Shown in pieces: positions 17,428-26,038 of a stretch of 64,000 nt of DNA. Both the position numbers and the translations under genes were made by a program. Source of the stretch: JB111 sp052093225 (GTDB taxonomy: Bacteria; Actinomycetota; Actinomycetes; Actinomycetales; Actinomycetaceae); the NCBI GenBank assembly GCA_052093225.1, contig JBQDDG010000017.1, forward strand, positions 1 to 64,000. Reading direction: 5' to 3'. Below the pieces are notes generated by a model. The model was not told the DNA's origin and ran no database searches. It saw nothing but the letters and a program-made list of their open reading frames with translations. Position 1 is the first letter of the stretch. Each line of letters begins with the position of its first letter.

Positions 17428-18594
17428 CTAGTTCTTGCCGGTGGAGTTTCCACGTTCGCGACGCTTCCGCTTCTCCGCGGCGAGTCGTCGCTCCGCCTGT
17501 CGTCGTTCGTACCTCTTCTGGGCGCGCTCGGCAGCGGTGAGGCCGTCCTTGCCGCGCACCTCGAACTCCTCGTCGTCGTCCTCCGACGACGCCTCGTCCG
17601 CGTCCTCGGTCTCCGCAGCCGCGACCTCGGAGCCGCGCTTGGGCTGCGGCTTGCGCTGGCCCGCGGTCGCGCTGCGCTTGAGCGTCGGGGTCTCCTCCTC
17701 GAGCGGGGGGAGTCCCTTCCGTGCGCGCTTCTCGTTCTTCTTCGCGACCATCTTCTTGTACGCCTCGGAGCCCGGGGTCGGCTGCCGCTTGATCGTGTAG
17801 AACTGCTGGCCCATCGACCACAGGTTCGAGATGAACCAGTAGATGAGCACGCCGATCGGGAAGTTGACGCCGGTGACGGCGAAGACGACCGGGAGGATGT
17901 ACAGCAGGATCTGCTGCTGCCGGAACATCGGGCTCTCGAGCGCCGCCGGCGGCATGTTCTTCATCGTCAGCTGGCGCTGCGTGAAGAACGTCGACAGCGA
18001 CATCGCGATGATGAGCAGGACGGTGACGATCCGGACCGACGTGACGCTGTCGAACTGCGCGGCGCCGTCGCCGAAGGTCTGCATGAACGTCGACGAGATC
18101 GGGGCGCCGAACAGGAGGGAGTTCTCGGCATCCGCGGCGAGCTGCTGCGTGAGCGGACCGATCGGTGACGCTTCACCGGTGGCGATGTTGTCCAGGGCGT
18201 TGAGCACCTGGAAGAGCCCGAAGAAGATCGGCATCTGCAGCAGGAGCGGCAGACAGGACGCGAACGGCGACGTGCCGGCGTCCTTGTAGAGCGCCTGCAT
18301 CTCCTCCTGGAAACGCTGGCGGGAGGCGGGGTCCTTCTTGTTCTTGTACTTGTCCTGCAGCTTCTTCAGCTCCGGTTGAACGAGCTGCATCGCTCGTGAC
18401 GCCCGGATCTGTCGAAAGAAGAGCGGGATGATGAGGATGCGCACCACGATCGTGAGCCCGACGATCGAGATGACCCAGGCCGTCCCGGGTCCGTCCCCCA
18501 GGGGCGAGATCGCGACGGCACCGTCGTGGATGAGCACCATGACCCAGGCGACGGCCCACTTGATCGGCGCGAGAATGGTATCGATGACACCCAT
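17428..18594 (-). CDS. yidC: Membrane protein insertase YidC
   Basis: The protein has 388 residues and the short Gram-positive/actinobacterial YidC fold with about five transmembrane helices. It includes GLTIVVRILIIPLFFRQIRA (carrying the conserved hydrophilic-groove arginine), FASCLPLLLQMPIFFGLFQV and FPIGVLIYWFISNLWSM. The tail of about 120 residues is highly charged and ends in a basic stretch that could contact ribosomes. YidC inserts membrane proteins alone or with Sec. ATG 18594 overlaps the yidD stop (ATGA), so the two are coupled. Confidence 0.96.
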   Translation of the reverse strand: MGVIDTILAPIKWAVAWVMVLIHDGAVAISPLGDGPGTAWVISIVGLTIVVRILIIPLFFRQIRASRAMQLVQPELKKLQDKYKNKKDPASRQRFQEEMQALYKDAGTSPFASCLPLLLQMPIFFGLFQVLNALDNIATGEASPIGPLTQQLAADAENSLLFGAPISSTFMQTFGDGAAQFDSVTSVRIVTVLLIIAMSLSTFFTQRQLTMKNMPPAALESPMFRQQQILLYILPVVFAVTGVNFPIGVLIYWFISNLWSMGQQFYTIKRQPTPGSEAYKKMVAKKNEKRARKGLPPLEEETPTLKRSATAGQRKPQPKRGSEVAAAETEDADEASSEDDDEEFEVRGKDGLTAAERAQKRYERRQAERRLAAEKRKRRERGNSTGKN

Positions 18595-19025
18595 CAGCCT
18601 GGTTGCTCCCTCTGGTCCTTCGGCAGGATGTCGCCCGCCCCTCGATCTGTCTCCCCGAGGGTAGATGCTCGGGGAGTGTGCGACGCATCCGGGTGCTCAC
18701 CGGCACCCTCGCCGGTCAGGTGAGTCTGCTCACCGGCACCGTCCGGGTCAGGCAGCGGTTCGCGCCGGCCCACCCACCGCCCGCGCGGCGGCACGTGGTC
18801 CACCCCGCCCTTCGACCACGGGTTGCAGCGCATCACCCGCCACACCGCGAGCAGTGTTCCCTTGACCGGGCCGTGGGTCCTCAGCGCCCCGACGGCGAAC
18901 GCCGAGCACGTCGGGTAGTAGCGGCACGTGGGTGGGAACCAGGGGGAGACGACGAGCTGGTAGCCCCGGACCAGCGTGAGGAGCAGCCACGTGACCGGAC
19001 CGACCCGTCGCCCGGCGTCAGCCAT
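18594..19025 (-). CDS. yidD: YidD membrane protein insertion efficiency factor
   Basis: The protein has 143 residues. The conserved YidD domain spans roughly residues 8-80, with LVRGYQLVVSPWFPPTCRYY, PTCSAFAV and the late MRCNPWSKGG motif. YidD supports YidC-dependent insertion at the membrane. ATG 19025 overlaps the end of rnpA by eight bases, and yidC overlaps its stop, so rnpA-yidD-yidC is translationally coupled. About 50 C-terminal residues are a low-complexity extension not found in short homologues. Confidence 0.93.
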   Translation of the reverse strand: MADAGRRVGPVTWLLLTLVRGYQLVVSPWFPPTCRYYPTCSAFAVGALRTHGPVKGTLLAVWRVMRCNPWSKGGVDHVPPRGRWVGRREPLPDPDGAGEQTHLTGEGAGEHPDASHTPRASTLGETDRGAGDILPKDQREQPG

Positions 19026-19389
19026 CGACGGCGGTACCGGTGCGGGCCGCGATCTTGCGGGCGGTGGCACGCAGCGCCCGGTCGAGCGACTCGGCAAGCA
19101 CGTCCGACGTCGCCCCGGCCGCTCGTGGCTGCGCCCGGACGACCAGTCTCGTGCCCGGTTCGAGCTCCCCGAGACGCGCGGCCACGAGATGGCGCAGCCG
19201 CCGCTTGACGGAGGTGCGCGTCACCGCGTTGCCCACGCCCCTGGAGACGACGAAGCCGACGAGGACATCATCCTCGTCGGCGGTCGCTCGTCGGTGGACG
19301 ACGAGCCGGTCGCTGCCGGATCGGACACCCCGCCTCACGGTGGCGGAGAAGTCGTCCGGGCGGCGCATCCGGAAGTGCGCCGGAAGCAC
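19018..19389 (-). CDS. rnpA: Ribonuclease P protein component
   Basis: The protein has 123 residues and is the basic protein subunit that helps the RNase P RNA cleave tRNA 5' leaders. It begins MLPAHFRMRRPDDFSATVRRG and carries the family signature NAVTRTSVKRRLRHL. GTG 19389 lies three bases after the rpmH stop, the universal rpmH-rnpA arrangement. The rnpB RNA gene is not in the window. Confidence 0.96.
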   Translation of the reverse strand: MLPAHFRMRRPDDFSATVRRGVRSGSDRLVVHRRATADEDDVLVGFVVSRGVGNAVTRTSVKRRLRHLVAARLGELEPGTRLVVRAQPRAAGATSDVLAESLDRALRATARKIAARTGTAVDG

Positions 19390-19392
19390 GAC

Positions 19393-19530
19393 TCAGGCGG
19401 AGAGCTTGGCGCGCCCCTTGGAGCGGCGCGCGGAGAGGATCGCGCGGCCGGCGCGCGTACGCATCCGCAGTCGGAAGCCGTGCACCTTCGACCGGCGACG
19501 GTTGTTCGGCTGGAAAGTCCGCTTGCTCAC
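19393..19530 (-). CDS. rpmH: 50S ribosomal protein L34
   Basis: The protein has 45 residues, the standard L34 length: SKRTFQPNNRRRSKVHGF, then RMRTRAGRAILSARR and a basic end. GTG 19530 is preceded by AGGGG at good spacing. A longer reading from 19593 adds residues with no family support. It heads the rpmH-rnpA-yidD-yidC-jag-rsmG unit, transcribed away from dnaA. Confidence 0.97.
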   Translation of the reverse strand: MSKRTFQPNNRRRSKVHGFRLRMRTRAGRAILSARRSKGRAKLSA

Positions 19531-19909
19531 GGCTGGAACCCCTGACGTTGCTCGAGAAAACTGGCTGGCCCTGGAGGACGGGACCCCGCGCACGAGCCCC
19601 TCGGGGCGCGCACACAGGACCTGTCACGGGCCCAGGAATGAGTGGTGTCCACAGGAGTGGACGCTCCAGGCTACGGGGAAGCGCAGATCGCGGTCAACGG
19701 CCCGGCAGCGTGACCTGTGGAACGTCGTCGTCCACCGGAGAACCCCGGAGGGGCACCGCGTGACGACGAGAACGCCGTCGTCGCAACGAAACTGCCTGTG
19801 GGTGATCTGCACACAACTGTGGAGAAGTATGTGGATGTGCTCGTTCCGTGACACAGTGAGGACCCGCTCGGCGTCGGCCGGGCGATCGTGGGCAAGGAGT
19901 GGTGCGGGC
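19531..19909. promoter_or_regulatory. Divergent rpmH/dnaA control region with DnaA-box-like motifs
   Basis: This 379-bp region without genes carries promoters for both directions. DnaA-box-like 9-mers (relatives of TTGTCCACA) are visible: GTGTCCACA 19645-19653 on + , TGTGGAGAA 19818-19826 and TGTGGATGT 19830-19838 in the reverse sense. The last two are 12 bp apart, just before dnaA. DnaA autoregulation through such boxes is known in other bacteria and is inferred here. AAGGAG at 19894-19899 is the dnaA ribosome-binding site. Confidence 0.65.
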
Positions 19910-21379
19910 GTGGCGGAAACCATCGCCGAGACCTGGCAGGTCGCGGTCTCTCGACTGTCGAGCAGCGGTGACATCCGTCCGGCCCAGCTCGCCTTCGTCC
20001 GTCAGGCCCGCGCGCTGGGCATCATCGACGACACGCTGCTCCTGGCCGTGGGCTCGGACCTCGCCAAGGACTTCCTCGAGATGCAGGCGCGCGAACAGAT
20101 CATCGCCGCCGTGTCGGACGTGCACGGCAGCAGCGTCCGCTTCGCCGTCACCGTCGATCCCTCCCTGCTGGACGAGCCGACTCCGCAACCCCCGCCGGTC
20201 ACCGAGGTCCCCGCCGCGCCGAGCGCGGGCTCGCCGCCGCGCGTGCCGGCCCGCACCCGTTCGGAGGAGTCGGCACAGAGCGGGTACGACCGTTCCTCGC
20301 AGAGCCGCGGGATCTCGCCGGCCGAGGAGAGCGGCGACCAGGTCTCCCGGCTCAACCCGAAGTTCACGTTCGAGACGTTCGTGTCGGGCTCGTCCAACCG
20401 GTTCGCCCACGCGGCGGCCACCGCCGTCGCCGAGTCCCCGGCCAAGGCGTACAACCCGCTGTTCATCTACGGCGGCTCCGGCCTGGGCAAGACGCACCTG
20501 CTGCACTCGATCGGCCACTACGCCCGGAACCTCTACCCGGGGATCCGGGTGCGGTACGTGAACTCGGAGGAGTTCACCAACGACTTCATCAACTCGATCC
20601 GGGACGACAAGGCCGAGTCCTTCCAGCGCCGCTACCGCAACGTCGACGTCCTCCTCATCGACGACATCCAGTTCCTGGGCGGCAAGGAGCAGACGGTCGA
20701 GGAGTTCTTCCACACCTTCAACACGCTGCACAACGACTCCAAGCAGGTGGTCATCACCTCGGACGTCGCGCCCAAGCAGCTCAACGGGTTCGAGCAGCGG
20801 CTCGTGTCGCGCTTCGAGTGGGGGCTCCTCACCGACGTCCAGCCGCCGGACCTCGAGACGCGCATCGCCATCCTGAGGAAGAAGGCCGAGAGCGACCGCC
20901 TCGACGTCGCTCCGGAGGTGCTCGAGTACATCGCCTCACGGATCTCGACGAACATCCGCGAGCTCGAGGGCGCCCTCATCCGGGTCACGGCCTTCGCCAA
21001 CCTCAACCGCCAGCACGTCGACCGCCCGCTCGCCGAGATGGTCCTCAAGGACATCATCACGGACCCGGAGAGCGAGGAGATCACGCCGAGCCTGATCATG
21101 GCGCAGACGGCCGACTACTTCTCCATCTCGCTCGAGGCGCTCACCTCGGCGGACCGGTCCCGGGTACTCGTCACCGCCCGGCAGATCGCCATGTACCTGT
21201 GCCGCGAGCTCACGCCGCTCTCGCTCCCGAAGATCGGTCAGCTCTTCGGCGGGCGCGACCACACGACGGTCATGCACGCCAACCGCAAGATCAAGGACCT
21301 CATGGCGGAGAAGCGCCAGGTCTACAACCAGGTCTCCGAGCTCACCGCCCGCATCAAGAACAAGGCCCGCGAGGGGTGA
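19910..21379 (+). CDS. dnaA: Chromosomal replication initiator DnaA
   Basis: The protein has 489 residues with all four DnaA domains. Domain I (1-85) contacts helicase and regulators, and a Pro/Ser-rich linker (85-145) follows. The AAA+ domain has Walker A GGSGLGKT at 188-195 and Walker B LLIDD at 248-252. DNA-binding domain IV ends with the signature GGRDHTTVMHANRKI. DnaA-ATP binds DnaA boxes in oriC and melts the origin. GTG 19910 follows AAGGAG by ten bases; the frame stays open far upstream but that extension has no domain content. oriC lies directly downstream. Confidence 0.98.
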   Translation: MAETIAETWQVAVSRLSSSGDIRPAQLAFVRQARALGIIDDTLLLAVGSDLAKDFLEMQAREQIIAAVSDVHGSSVRFAVTVDPSLLDEPTPQPPPVTEVPAAPSAGSPPRVPARTRSEESAQSGYDRSSQSRGISPAEESGDQVSRLNPKFTFETFVSGSSNRFAHAAATAVAESPAKAYNPLFIYGGSGLGKTHLLHSIGHYARNLYPGIRVRYVNSEEFTNDFINSIRDDKAESFQRRYRNVDVLLIDDIQFLGGKEQTVEEFFHTFNTLHNDSKQVVITSDVAPKQLNGFEQRLVSRFEWGLLTDVQPPDLETRIAILRKKAESDRLDVAPEVLEYIASRISTNIRELEGALIRVTAFANLNRQHVDRPLAEMVLKDIITDPESEEITPSLIMAQTADYFSISLEALTSADRSRVLVTARQIAMYLCRELTPLSLPKIGQLFGGRDHTTVMHANRKIKDLMAEKRQVYNQVSELTARIKNKAREG

Positions 21380-21815
21380 ACCAGCCGCGGTGGTCCACGG
21401 CGCACGGGGGCGGTGCCGGCCCGTGTGGATCCTCCTGTGGTTCGAGGTGGACGACCACCCTGTCTCCCGTGGATCGCCTGGGGACGAATCGCGTCGGCCG
21501 GTGGACAGCCGAATGACATCCACGGACCTTGTCATTCGTCCACGAGCCGCTCCGCACCGCTGTCCACACCCCATCTGGGGCTGTGACCTGCACAGATGCC
21601 GTCGATCCCCAGGATCCACAGGTGCGATGACTATGACGACCCATGAATGACAAAGTGTGTCGTCCAGCCATCCATGCACGACCGACCCCGTGCCGAGGAC
21701 CGAGGACCGGACCGCTCGCCGACGTCCGGGACAGGCTCTCGACCACGTAGGGTGTGCTCAGCGCAGCACACCCGGACGTGGGGGCCGCCGACGACCGAAG
21801 AGAAAGTGATCTGCC
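21380..21815. other. Replication origin oriC (dnaA-dnaN intergenic region)
   Basis: This is a 436-bp noncoding region in the standard actinobacterial oriC position. DnaA-box-like motifs: TGTGGATCC 21424-21432, TGTGGTTCG 21436-21444, CGTGGATCG 21468-21476, GGTGGACAG 21500-21508, CTGTCCACA 21560-21568 (one mismatch to TTGTCCACA) and GGATCCACA 21612-21620, in both orientations. Independently, GAATGACA occurs at 21511 and 21645 and its reverse complement TGTCATTC at 21530; the first and third form an inverted repeat with an 11-bp spacer. No long AT-rich unwinding element is obvious. Assignment rests on position plus boxes. Confidence 0.9.
21722..21779 (+). promoter_or_regulatory. Nested inverted repeats before dnaN
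   Basis: GGGTGTGCT (21750-21758) pairs with AGCACACCC (21765-21773) across a six-base loop. ACGTCCGGG (21722-21730) can pair with CCCGGACGT (21771-21779). The two stems share the CCC at 21771-21773, so they are partly alternative. The structure could end dnaA transcripts or control dnaN, whose start is 37 bases downstream. Confidence 0.55.
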
Positions 21816-22943
21816 GTGAAGTTCAGGGTTGACCGCGACGTCCTCGCCGAGGCCGTGTCGTGGACGGCGCGCTCGCTGCCCACGCGTCCCCCCGTACCCG
21901 TCCTTGCGGGTGTCCGCATCGAGGCCGCGGACGGCCAGCTCACGCTGGCCACGTTCGACTACGAGATCTCGGCGCGCTCGGTCGTCGAGGCCGAGGTGGA
22001 GACCGCGGGCACCGTGCTCGTCGTCGGCCGGCTCCTCGCCGACATCTGCCGTGCGCTTCCGGCCCGTCCGGTCGACGTCGAGGTCGACGGCGCCCGGGTG
22101 ACGCTCACGTGCGGCGCGTCCCGGTTCACGCTCACCTCGATGCCGGTCGAGGAGTACCCGGCGCTCCCGGCGATGCCGGACACCGCGGGCACGATCGACG
22201 CCGACGTCCTGGCCGAGGCCGTCAACCAGGTGACCACCGCCGCCTCGCGCGACGAGACCCTGCCGCTGCTCACGGGCGTGCGGGTCGAGATCGAGGGCGA
22301 CACCATCACGCTGCTGGCGACGGACCGCTACCGGCTCGCCATGCGTGAGCTGGCCTGGCACCCGGCCGACGCCGACGTCTCGGCCGTCGCCCTGGTGCGC
22401 GCCCGCACGTTGTCCGACGTCGCCAAGTCGCTCACGTCGGCCGGTGCCGTGGAGGTCGACTTCGACACCTCCGGCGCGGCGTCGCTCATCGGCTTCGAGG
22501 CCGGCGGCCGCCGTACGACGTCGCTGCTCGTCGACGGCGACTACCCGCCCGTACGGCGCCTCTTCCCCGACGAGACCCCGACCCACGCCGTCGTCAACGC
22601 CGAGGAGCTCATCGCCGCCGCCAAGCGCGTGAGCCTCGTCGCCGAGCGGAACACCCCGATCCGGCTCTCGTTCAGCGAGGGACAGGTGGTCCTCGAGGCC
22701 GGGCAGGGCGACGACGCCCAGGCCTCCGAAGCGCTCGAGGCCACGCTGGTCGGCGAGGACATCACGACGGCGTTCAACCCCGTCTACCTGCTCGACGGCC
22801 TCGGCGCACTCACGCGCCCCTTCGCTCGCCTGTCGTTCACCCACCCGACCAAGCCGGCCACGCTCACGGGCCAGGACGAGGCCGACGGTGAGGACTCCGG
22901 AGAGTTCCGCTACCTGCTCATGCCCATCCGCTTCGCCGGCTGA
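21816..22943 (+). CDS. dnaN: DNA polymerase III beta subunit (sliding clamp)
   Basis: The protein has 375 residues in three repeats of the clamp fold. It begins KFRVDRDVLAEAVSW and ends YLLMPIRFAG, the typical clamp terminus MPMR-like segment. The dimeric ring tethers polymerase III to DNA. GTG 21816 is preceded by GAAGAGAAAG. A ~12-residue acidic insertion (GQDEADGEDSGE) lies before the C-terminus. It is the first gene of dnaN-gnd-recF-dciA. Confidence 0.97.
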   Translation: MKFRVDRDVLAEAVSWTARSLPTRPPVPVLAGVRIEAADGQLTLATFDYEISARSVVEAEVETAGTVLVVGRLLADICRALPARPVDVEVDGARVTLTCGASRFTLTSMPVEEYPALPAMPDTAGTIDADVLAEAVNQVTTAASRDETLPLLTGVRVEIEGDTITLLATDRYRLAMRELAWHPADADVSAVALVRARTLSDVAKSLTSAGAVEVDFDTSGAASLIGFEAGGRRTTSLLVDGDYPPVRRLFPDETPTHAVVNAEELIAAAKRVSLVAERNTPIRLSFSEGQVVLEAGQGDDAQASEALEATLVGEDITTAFNPVYLLDGLGALTRPFARLSFTHPTKPATLTGQDEADGEDSGEFRYLLMPIRFAG

Positions 22944-22968
22944 GGAGCCGGTCGTCGAAGGAGTAGTC

Positions 22969-23895
22969 ATGCACCTCGGAATGATCGGTCTCGGCCGCAT
23001 GGGCGGCAACATGGCCGAGCGTCTGCGGTCCGCGGGGATCACCGTGGTCGGCTACGACCGGAACCCCGAGGTCACCGACGTCGCGTCCCTCGCCGACCTG
23101 GTCGAGGCGCTTCCCGCCCCGCGGAACCTGTGGGTGATGGTCCCGGCCGGTGACCCCACGCGCGCCACGCTGGACGAGCTCGCGGACCTCCTCGATGAAG
23201 GTGATCTCGTCGTCGAGGGAGGCAACTCGCACTTCGAGGAGGACAAGCTCAACGCGGCGAGGCTCGCCGAGAAGGGCATCCACTACGTCGACACGGGCGT
23301 CTCCGGCGGCGTGTGGGGCAAGGACGTCGGCTACGGGCTGATGGTCGGCGGCTCGACGCAGGACGTCGAGCGGCTGATGCCGGTCTACGACGCCCTGCGC
23401 CCCGAGGGCCCCCGCGAGGAGGGCTTCGTCCACGCCGGCCCCGTCGGCGCGGGGCACTTCACGAAGATGGTCCACAACGGCATCGAGTACGGCCTCATGC
23501 AGGCCTATGCCGAGGGATACGAGCTGATGGACGCGCACCCGGACCTGGTCGACGACCCGGGGGCGGTGCTCAACGCGTGGCGCCGTGGCACGGTCGTGCG
23601 GTCCTGGCTGCTCGACCTGATGGTCCTCGCGCTGGAGCAGGACCCGGACCTCGACGCGATCCGCGGCTACGTCGAGGATTCCGGCGAGGGACGCTGGACG
23701 ATCGACGCCGCCATCGACGCGTCCGTCCCGGTGCCCGCGATCTCGGCCTCCCTGTTCGCCCGGTTCACCTCCAGGCAGGAGGACTCGCCGGCGATGAAGA
23801 TGGTGGCCGCCATGCGCAACCAGTTCGGTGCGCACGCCACGAAGCCTGCGGAGGACCCTGCCGGACAGCCGCCGGTGGGCCCCGCCGCGAGCTAG
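22969..23895 (+). CDS. gnd: 6-phosphogluconate dehydrogenase (decarboxylating, short type)
   Basis: The protein has 308 residues, the short single-Rossmann 6PGDH type rather than the ~470-residue form. It shows MIGLGRMGGNMAERL, the substrate loop GVSGGVWGKDVGYGLMVGG and the catalytic KMVHNGIEYGLMQAYAEGY. It oxidises and decarboxylates 6-phosphogluconate to ribulose 5-phosphate. The second beta strand ends in YDRNP; an acidic residue there suggests NAD use, but this is not decisive. ATG 22969 follows GAAGGAG. Location between dnaN and recF is a stable actinobacterial trait without known functional reason. Confidence 0.95.
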   Translation: MHLGMIGLGRMGGNMAERLRSAGITVVGYDRNPEVTDVASLADLVEALPAPRNLWVMVPAGDPTRATLDELADLLDEGDLVVEGGNSHFEEDKLNAARLAEKGIHYVDTGVSGGVWGKDVGYGLMVGGSTQDVERLMPVYDALRPEGPREEGFVHAGPVGAGHFTKMVHNGIEYGLMQAYAEGYELMDAHPDLVDDPGAVLNAWRRGTVVRSWLLDLMVLALEQDPDLDAIRGYVEDSGEGRWTIDAAIDASVPVPAISASLFARFTSRQEDSPAMKMVAAMRNQFGAHATKPAEDPAGQPPVGPAAS

Positions 23896-25149
23896 GTGCG
23901 GGTCACCGACCTCGCGCTGAGCGACTACCGCTCCTACCGGGAGCTCGTCCTGTCGTTCGGACCCGGGGTCACCGCGTTCGTCGGCCCGAACGGCCAGGGC
24001 AAGACGAACATCGTCGAGGCGATCGGGTATCTCGCGACCTTCGGCTCGCACCGGGTCGCCGCCGACACCGCGCTGGTGCGACGCGGGACACCGGGCGCCG
24101 TCGTCCGTGCCAAGGTCCGTGCCGACGAGCGCGACACGATGCTCGAGGTCGAGATCATCGCCGGCCGCGCCAACCGGGCGCGGCTCGACCGTCACCCCAC
24201 CCGGCCGCGCGAGCTGCTCGGCCGGCTGCGACTGGTCGTGTTCGCCCCCGAGGACCTCGAGCTCGTGCGCGGCGACCCGTCGGGGCGGCGGCGCTTCCTC
24301 GACGACCTGCTCGTCCAGCTCCGGCCCCGTCTCGTCGAGGTCCGCCAGCGCTACGACCGGGTCCTGCGCCAGCGCGTCGCCCTGCTGAAGTCCGCGGGGG
24401 CTGCAGCGCGGTCCGGGCGGCAGTTCGACCTCTCGGCCCTCGACGTGTGGGACGAGCAGCTGGCCCAGGCCGGTGCGGAGATCGTCGCCGCCCGCGCGGA
24501 CGTCGTCGCGCGTCTGCGGCCGCACGTGGCGAAGGCCTACGAGGACGTCTCCGGTGGGCAGGGCGAGGCTCGGATCGACGGGCGCTACTCGCTGGTGTCG
24601 GCCGAGGGCGGGGAGGAGCCCGACGCCGCCGTCCTCGCGGGCGTCACCGGTCCCGACACCAGGGACGAGGACGCCGCTCAGGCGGCGCGCGAGCGAGCCG
24701 GCCAGGTCGAGGACGCGCTCAAGGACCCGGCCCGGGTCGAGGAACGGCTCCGTGACGCGCTGCTCGAGGCGCGGCCGCGCGAGGTGGAGCGCGGCGTGTG
24801 CCTCGTCGGCCCGCACCGCGACGACCTCGCGCTGGCACTGGGCCCGCTCCCCGCACGCGGGTACGCGAGCCACGGGGAGTCCTGGTCCTACGCCCTCGCG
24901 CTGCGCCTCGCCGCCTGGCGGGTGCTGCGCGAGGCCTCCGAGGAGGCGGGTGGGGGAGACCCGGTGCTCGTTCTCGACGACGTCTTCGCCGAGCTCGACT
25001 CGCGCCGCCGCCGGAGGCTCGCCGAGATGGTGGCCGAGGCCGAGCAGGTCTTCCTTACCGCGGCTGTGGACGAGGACGTACCGGCCGAGCTCGGGGGGAC
25101 CCGGATCGACGTCGCGGACGGCGCCGCCACCGTCCGGGGTGCGGCATGA
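23896..25149 (+). CDS. recF: DNA replication and repair protein RecF
   Basis: The protein has 417 residues and is an SMC-like ABC ATPase without a long coiled coil. Walker A GPNGQGKT is at residues 30-37. The signature region contains LALRLAAW, and Walker B VLVLDDVFAELD is near the end. RecF helps load RecA at gaps with RecO and RecR. GTG 23896 follows the gnd stop with no spacing. An insertion of about 25 residues (DTRDEDAAQAARERAG region) is typical of actinobacterial RecF. Its stop overlaps the dciA start. Confidence 0.96.
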   Translation: MRVTDLALSDYRSYRELVLSFGPGVTAFVGPNGQGKTNIVEAIGYLATFGSHRVAADTALVRRGTPGAVVRAKVRADERDTMLEVEIIAGRANRARLDRHPTRPRELLGRLRLVVFAPEDLELVRGDPSGRRRFLDDLLVQLRPRLVEVRQRYDRVLRQRVALLKSAGAAARSGRQFDLSALDVWDEQLAQAGAEIVAARADVVARLRPHVAKAYEDVSGGQGEARIDGRYSLVSAEGGEEPDAAVLAGVTGPDTRDEDAAQAARERAGQVEDALKDPARVEERLRDALLEARPREVERGVCLVGPHRDDLALALGPLPARGYASHGESWSYALALRLAAWRVLREASEEAGGGDPVLVLDDVFAELDSRRRRRLAEMVAEAEQVFLTAAVDEDVPAELGGTRIDVADGAATVRGAA

Positions 25150-25826
25150 GCACGCCCGGAGATCCCGGCCGTGGTGAGGACCGGACCGAGGCGGAAGACG
25201 TCGACGAGATGCCACCCGTCTCCCCGGACGCACTTGCCCACGCCGTCCTCGCGCGGGCCCGGGCGGCAGCCTGGGACAAGGGGCTGCGCACCACGCCGGC
25301 CCCCCGCCGCTCCGGCGGCTGGGACCGCAGCGGCGACCTCGCCGACTTCGCGGCCGACGCCTCCGGGGAGACCCAGGACGTCGATGGTGACCGGCCCTCC
25401 GGCCGGCGTCGGCCGTGGCGTCCCGGTCCGGGACTGGGCTGGGCCGGCTCGGGCTCGTCCCCGTCGCGCCGCGACCCGCAGCCGATCGGCCGCATCGGCA
25501 AGCAGCTCGTCCGACGCCGGGGCTGGGGCCGGGAGATCTCGCTCGCCACCGTGGTGGTCCGGTGGCGGGAGATCGTCGGCGACCAGGTCGCCGACCACTG
25601 CGAGGTGGAGACCTTCTCCGACGGCGAGCTCGTGCTGCGCGCGTCCTCGACCGCGTGGGCGACCCAGGTGCGGCTCCTGCTGCCGCAGCTCGAACGGCGC
25701 ATCGAGGAGGAGGCCGGCGAGGGCACGGTCGCCACGATCACCGTGCTCGGACCAGGCGGTCCGAGCTGGAAGCACGGCCGGTTCTCGGTCCGCGGCGGGC
25801 GTGGGCCCCGGGACACCTACGGCTGA
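25146..25826 (+). CDS. dciA: DUF721/DciA-family protein
   Basis: The protein has 226 residues. A disordered, charged first ~115 residues leads to the DUF721 domain (QPIGRIGKQLVRRRGW to about residue 205), with WREIVGDQVADHC and WATQVRLLLPQLERRI. DciA proteins interact with the replicative helicase and are thought to be the ancestral helicase loader; they are essential in Mycobacterium. ATG 25146 overlaps the recF stop (ATGA). Position between recF and gyrB supports the identification. Confidence 0.9.
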   Translation: MSTPGDPGRGEDRTEAEDVDEMPPVSPDALAHAVLARARAAAWDKGLRTTPAPRRSGGWDRSGDLADFAADASGETQDVDGDRPSGRRRPWRPGPGLGWAGSGSSPSRRDPQPIGRIGKQLVRRRGWGREISLATVVVRWREIVGDQVADHCEVETFSDGELVLRASSTAWATQVRLLLPQLERRIEEEAGEGTVATITVLGPGGPSWKHGRFSVRGGRGPRDTYG

Positions 25827-25865
25827 GTCCCTGCGCTCCCCACGGGGTGTCCGACCCCACCGCAC

Positions 25866-25921
25866 AGGCTGTGGACACAGCCTGTGGATGATTGGGTGGA
25901 TCGTCCTGTTCACGGTAGAAT
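25866..25921 (+). promoter_or_regulatory. gyrB promoter with DnaA-box-like motifs
   Basis: TTGGGT (25892-25897), an 18-bp spacer and TAGAAT (25916-25921) form a plausible housekeeping promoter. Just upstream, AGGCTGTG-GA-CACAGCCT (25866-25883) is a perfect 8-bp inverted repeat. It overlaps TGTGGACAC (25870-25878), with TGTGGATGA (25883-25891) next to it; both resemble DnaA boxes. Regulation of gyrBA by DnaA or supercoiling is possible but untested. Confidence 0.6.
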
Positions 25922-26038
25922 AACGAGACCGATCCGGCGACATTTCGGGGCAGCGCGCCCCGGGGCCGGACGACCTGCGCCGGTGGGGGCTCGCGCCCCG
26001 CAACGCCGGCGGACGAGAGCCAAGGAGAACCGTCGACC

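Noticed and set aside
19040..19909. N-terminal extension of DnaA
   Set aside because: It overlaps rnpA and rpmH on the other strand and has no DnaA sequence; GTG 19910 has the ribosome-binding site.
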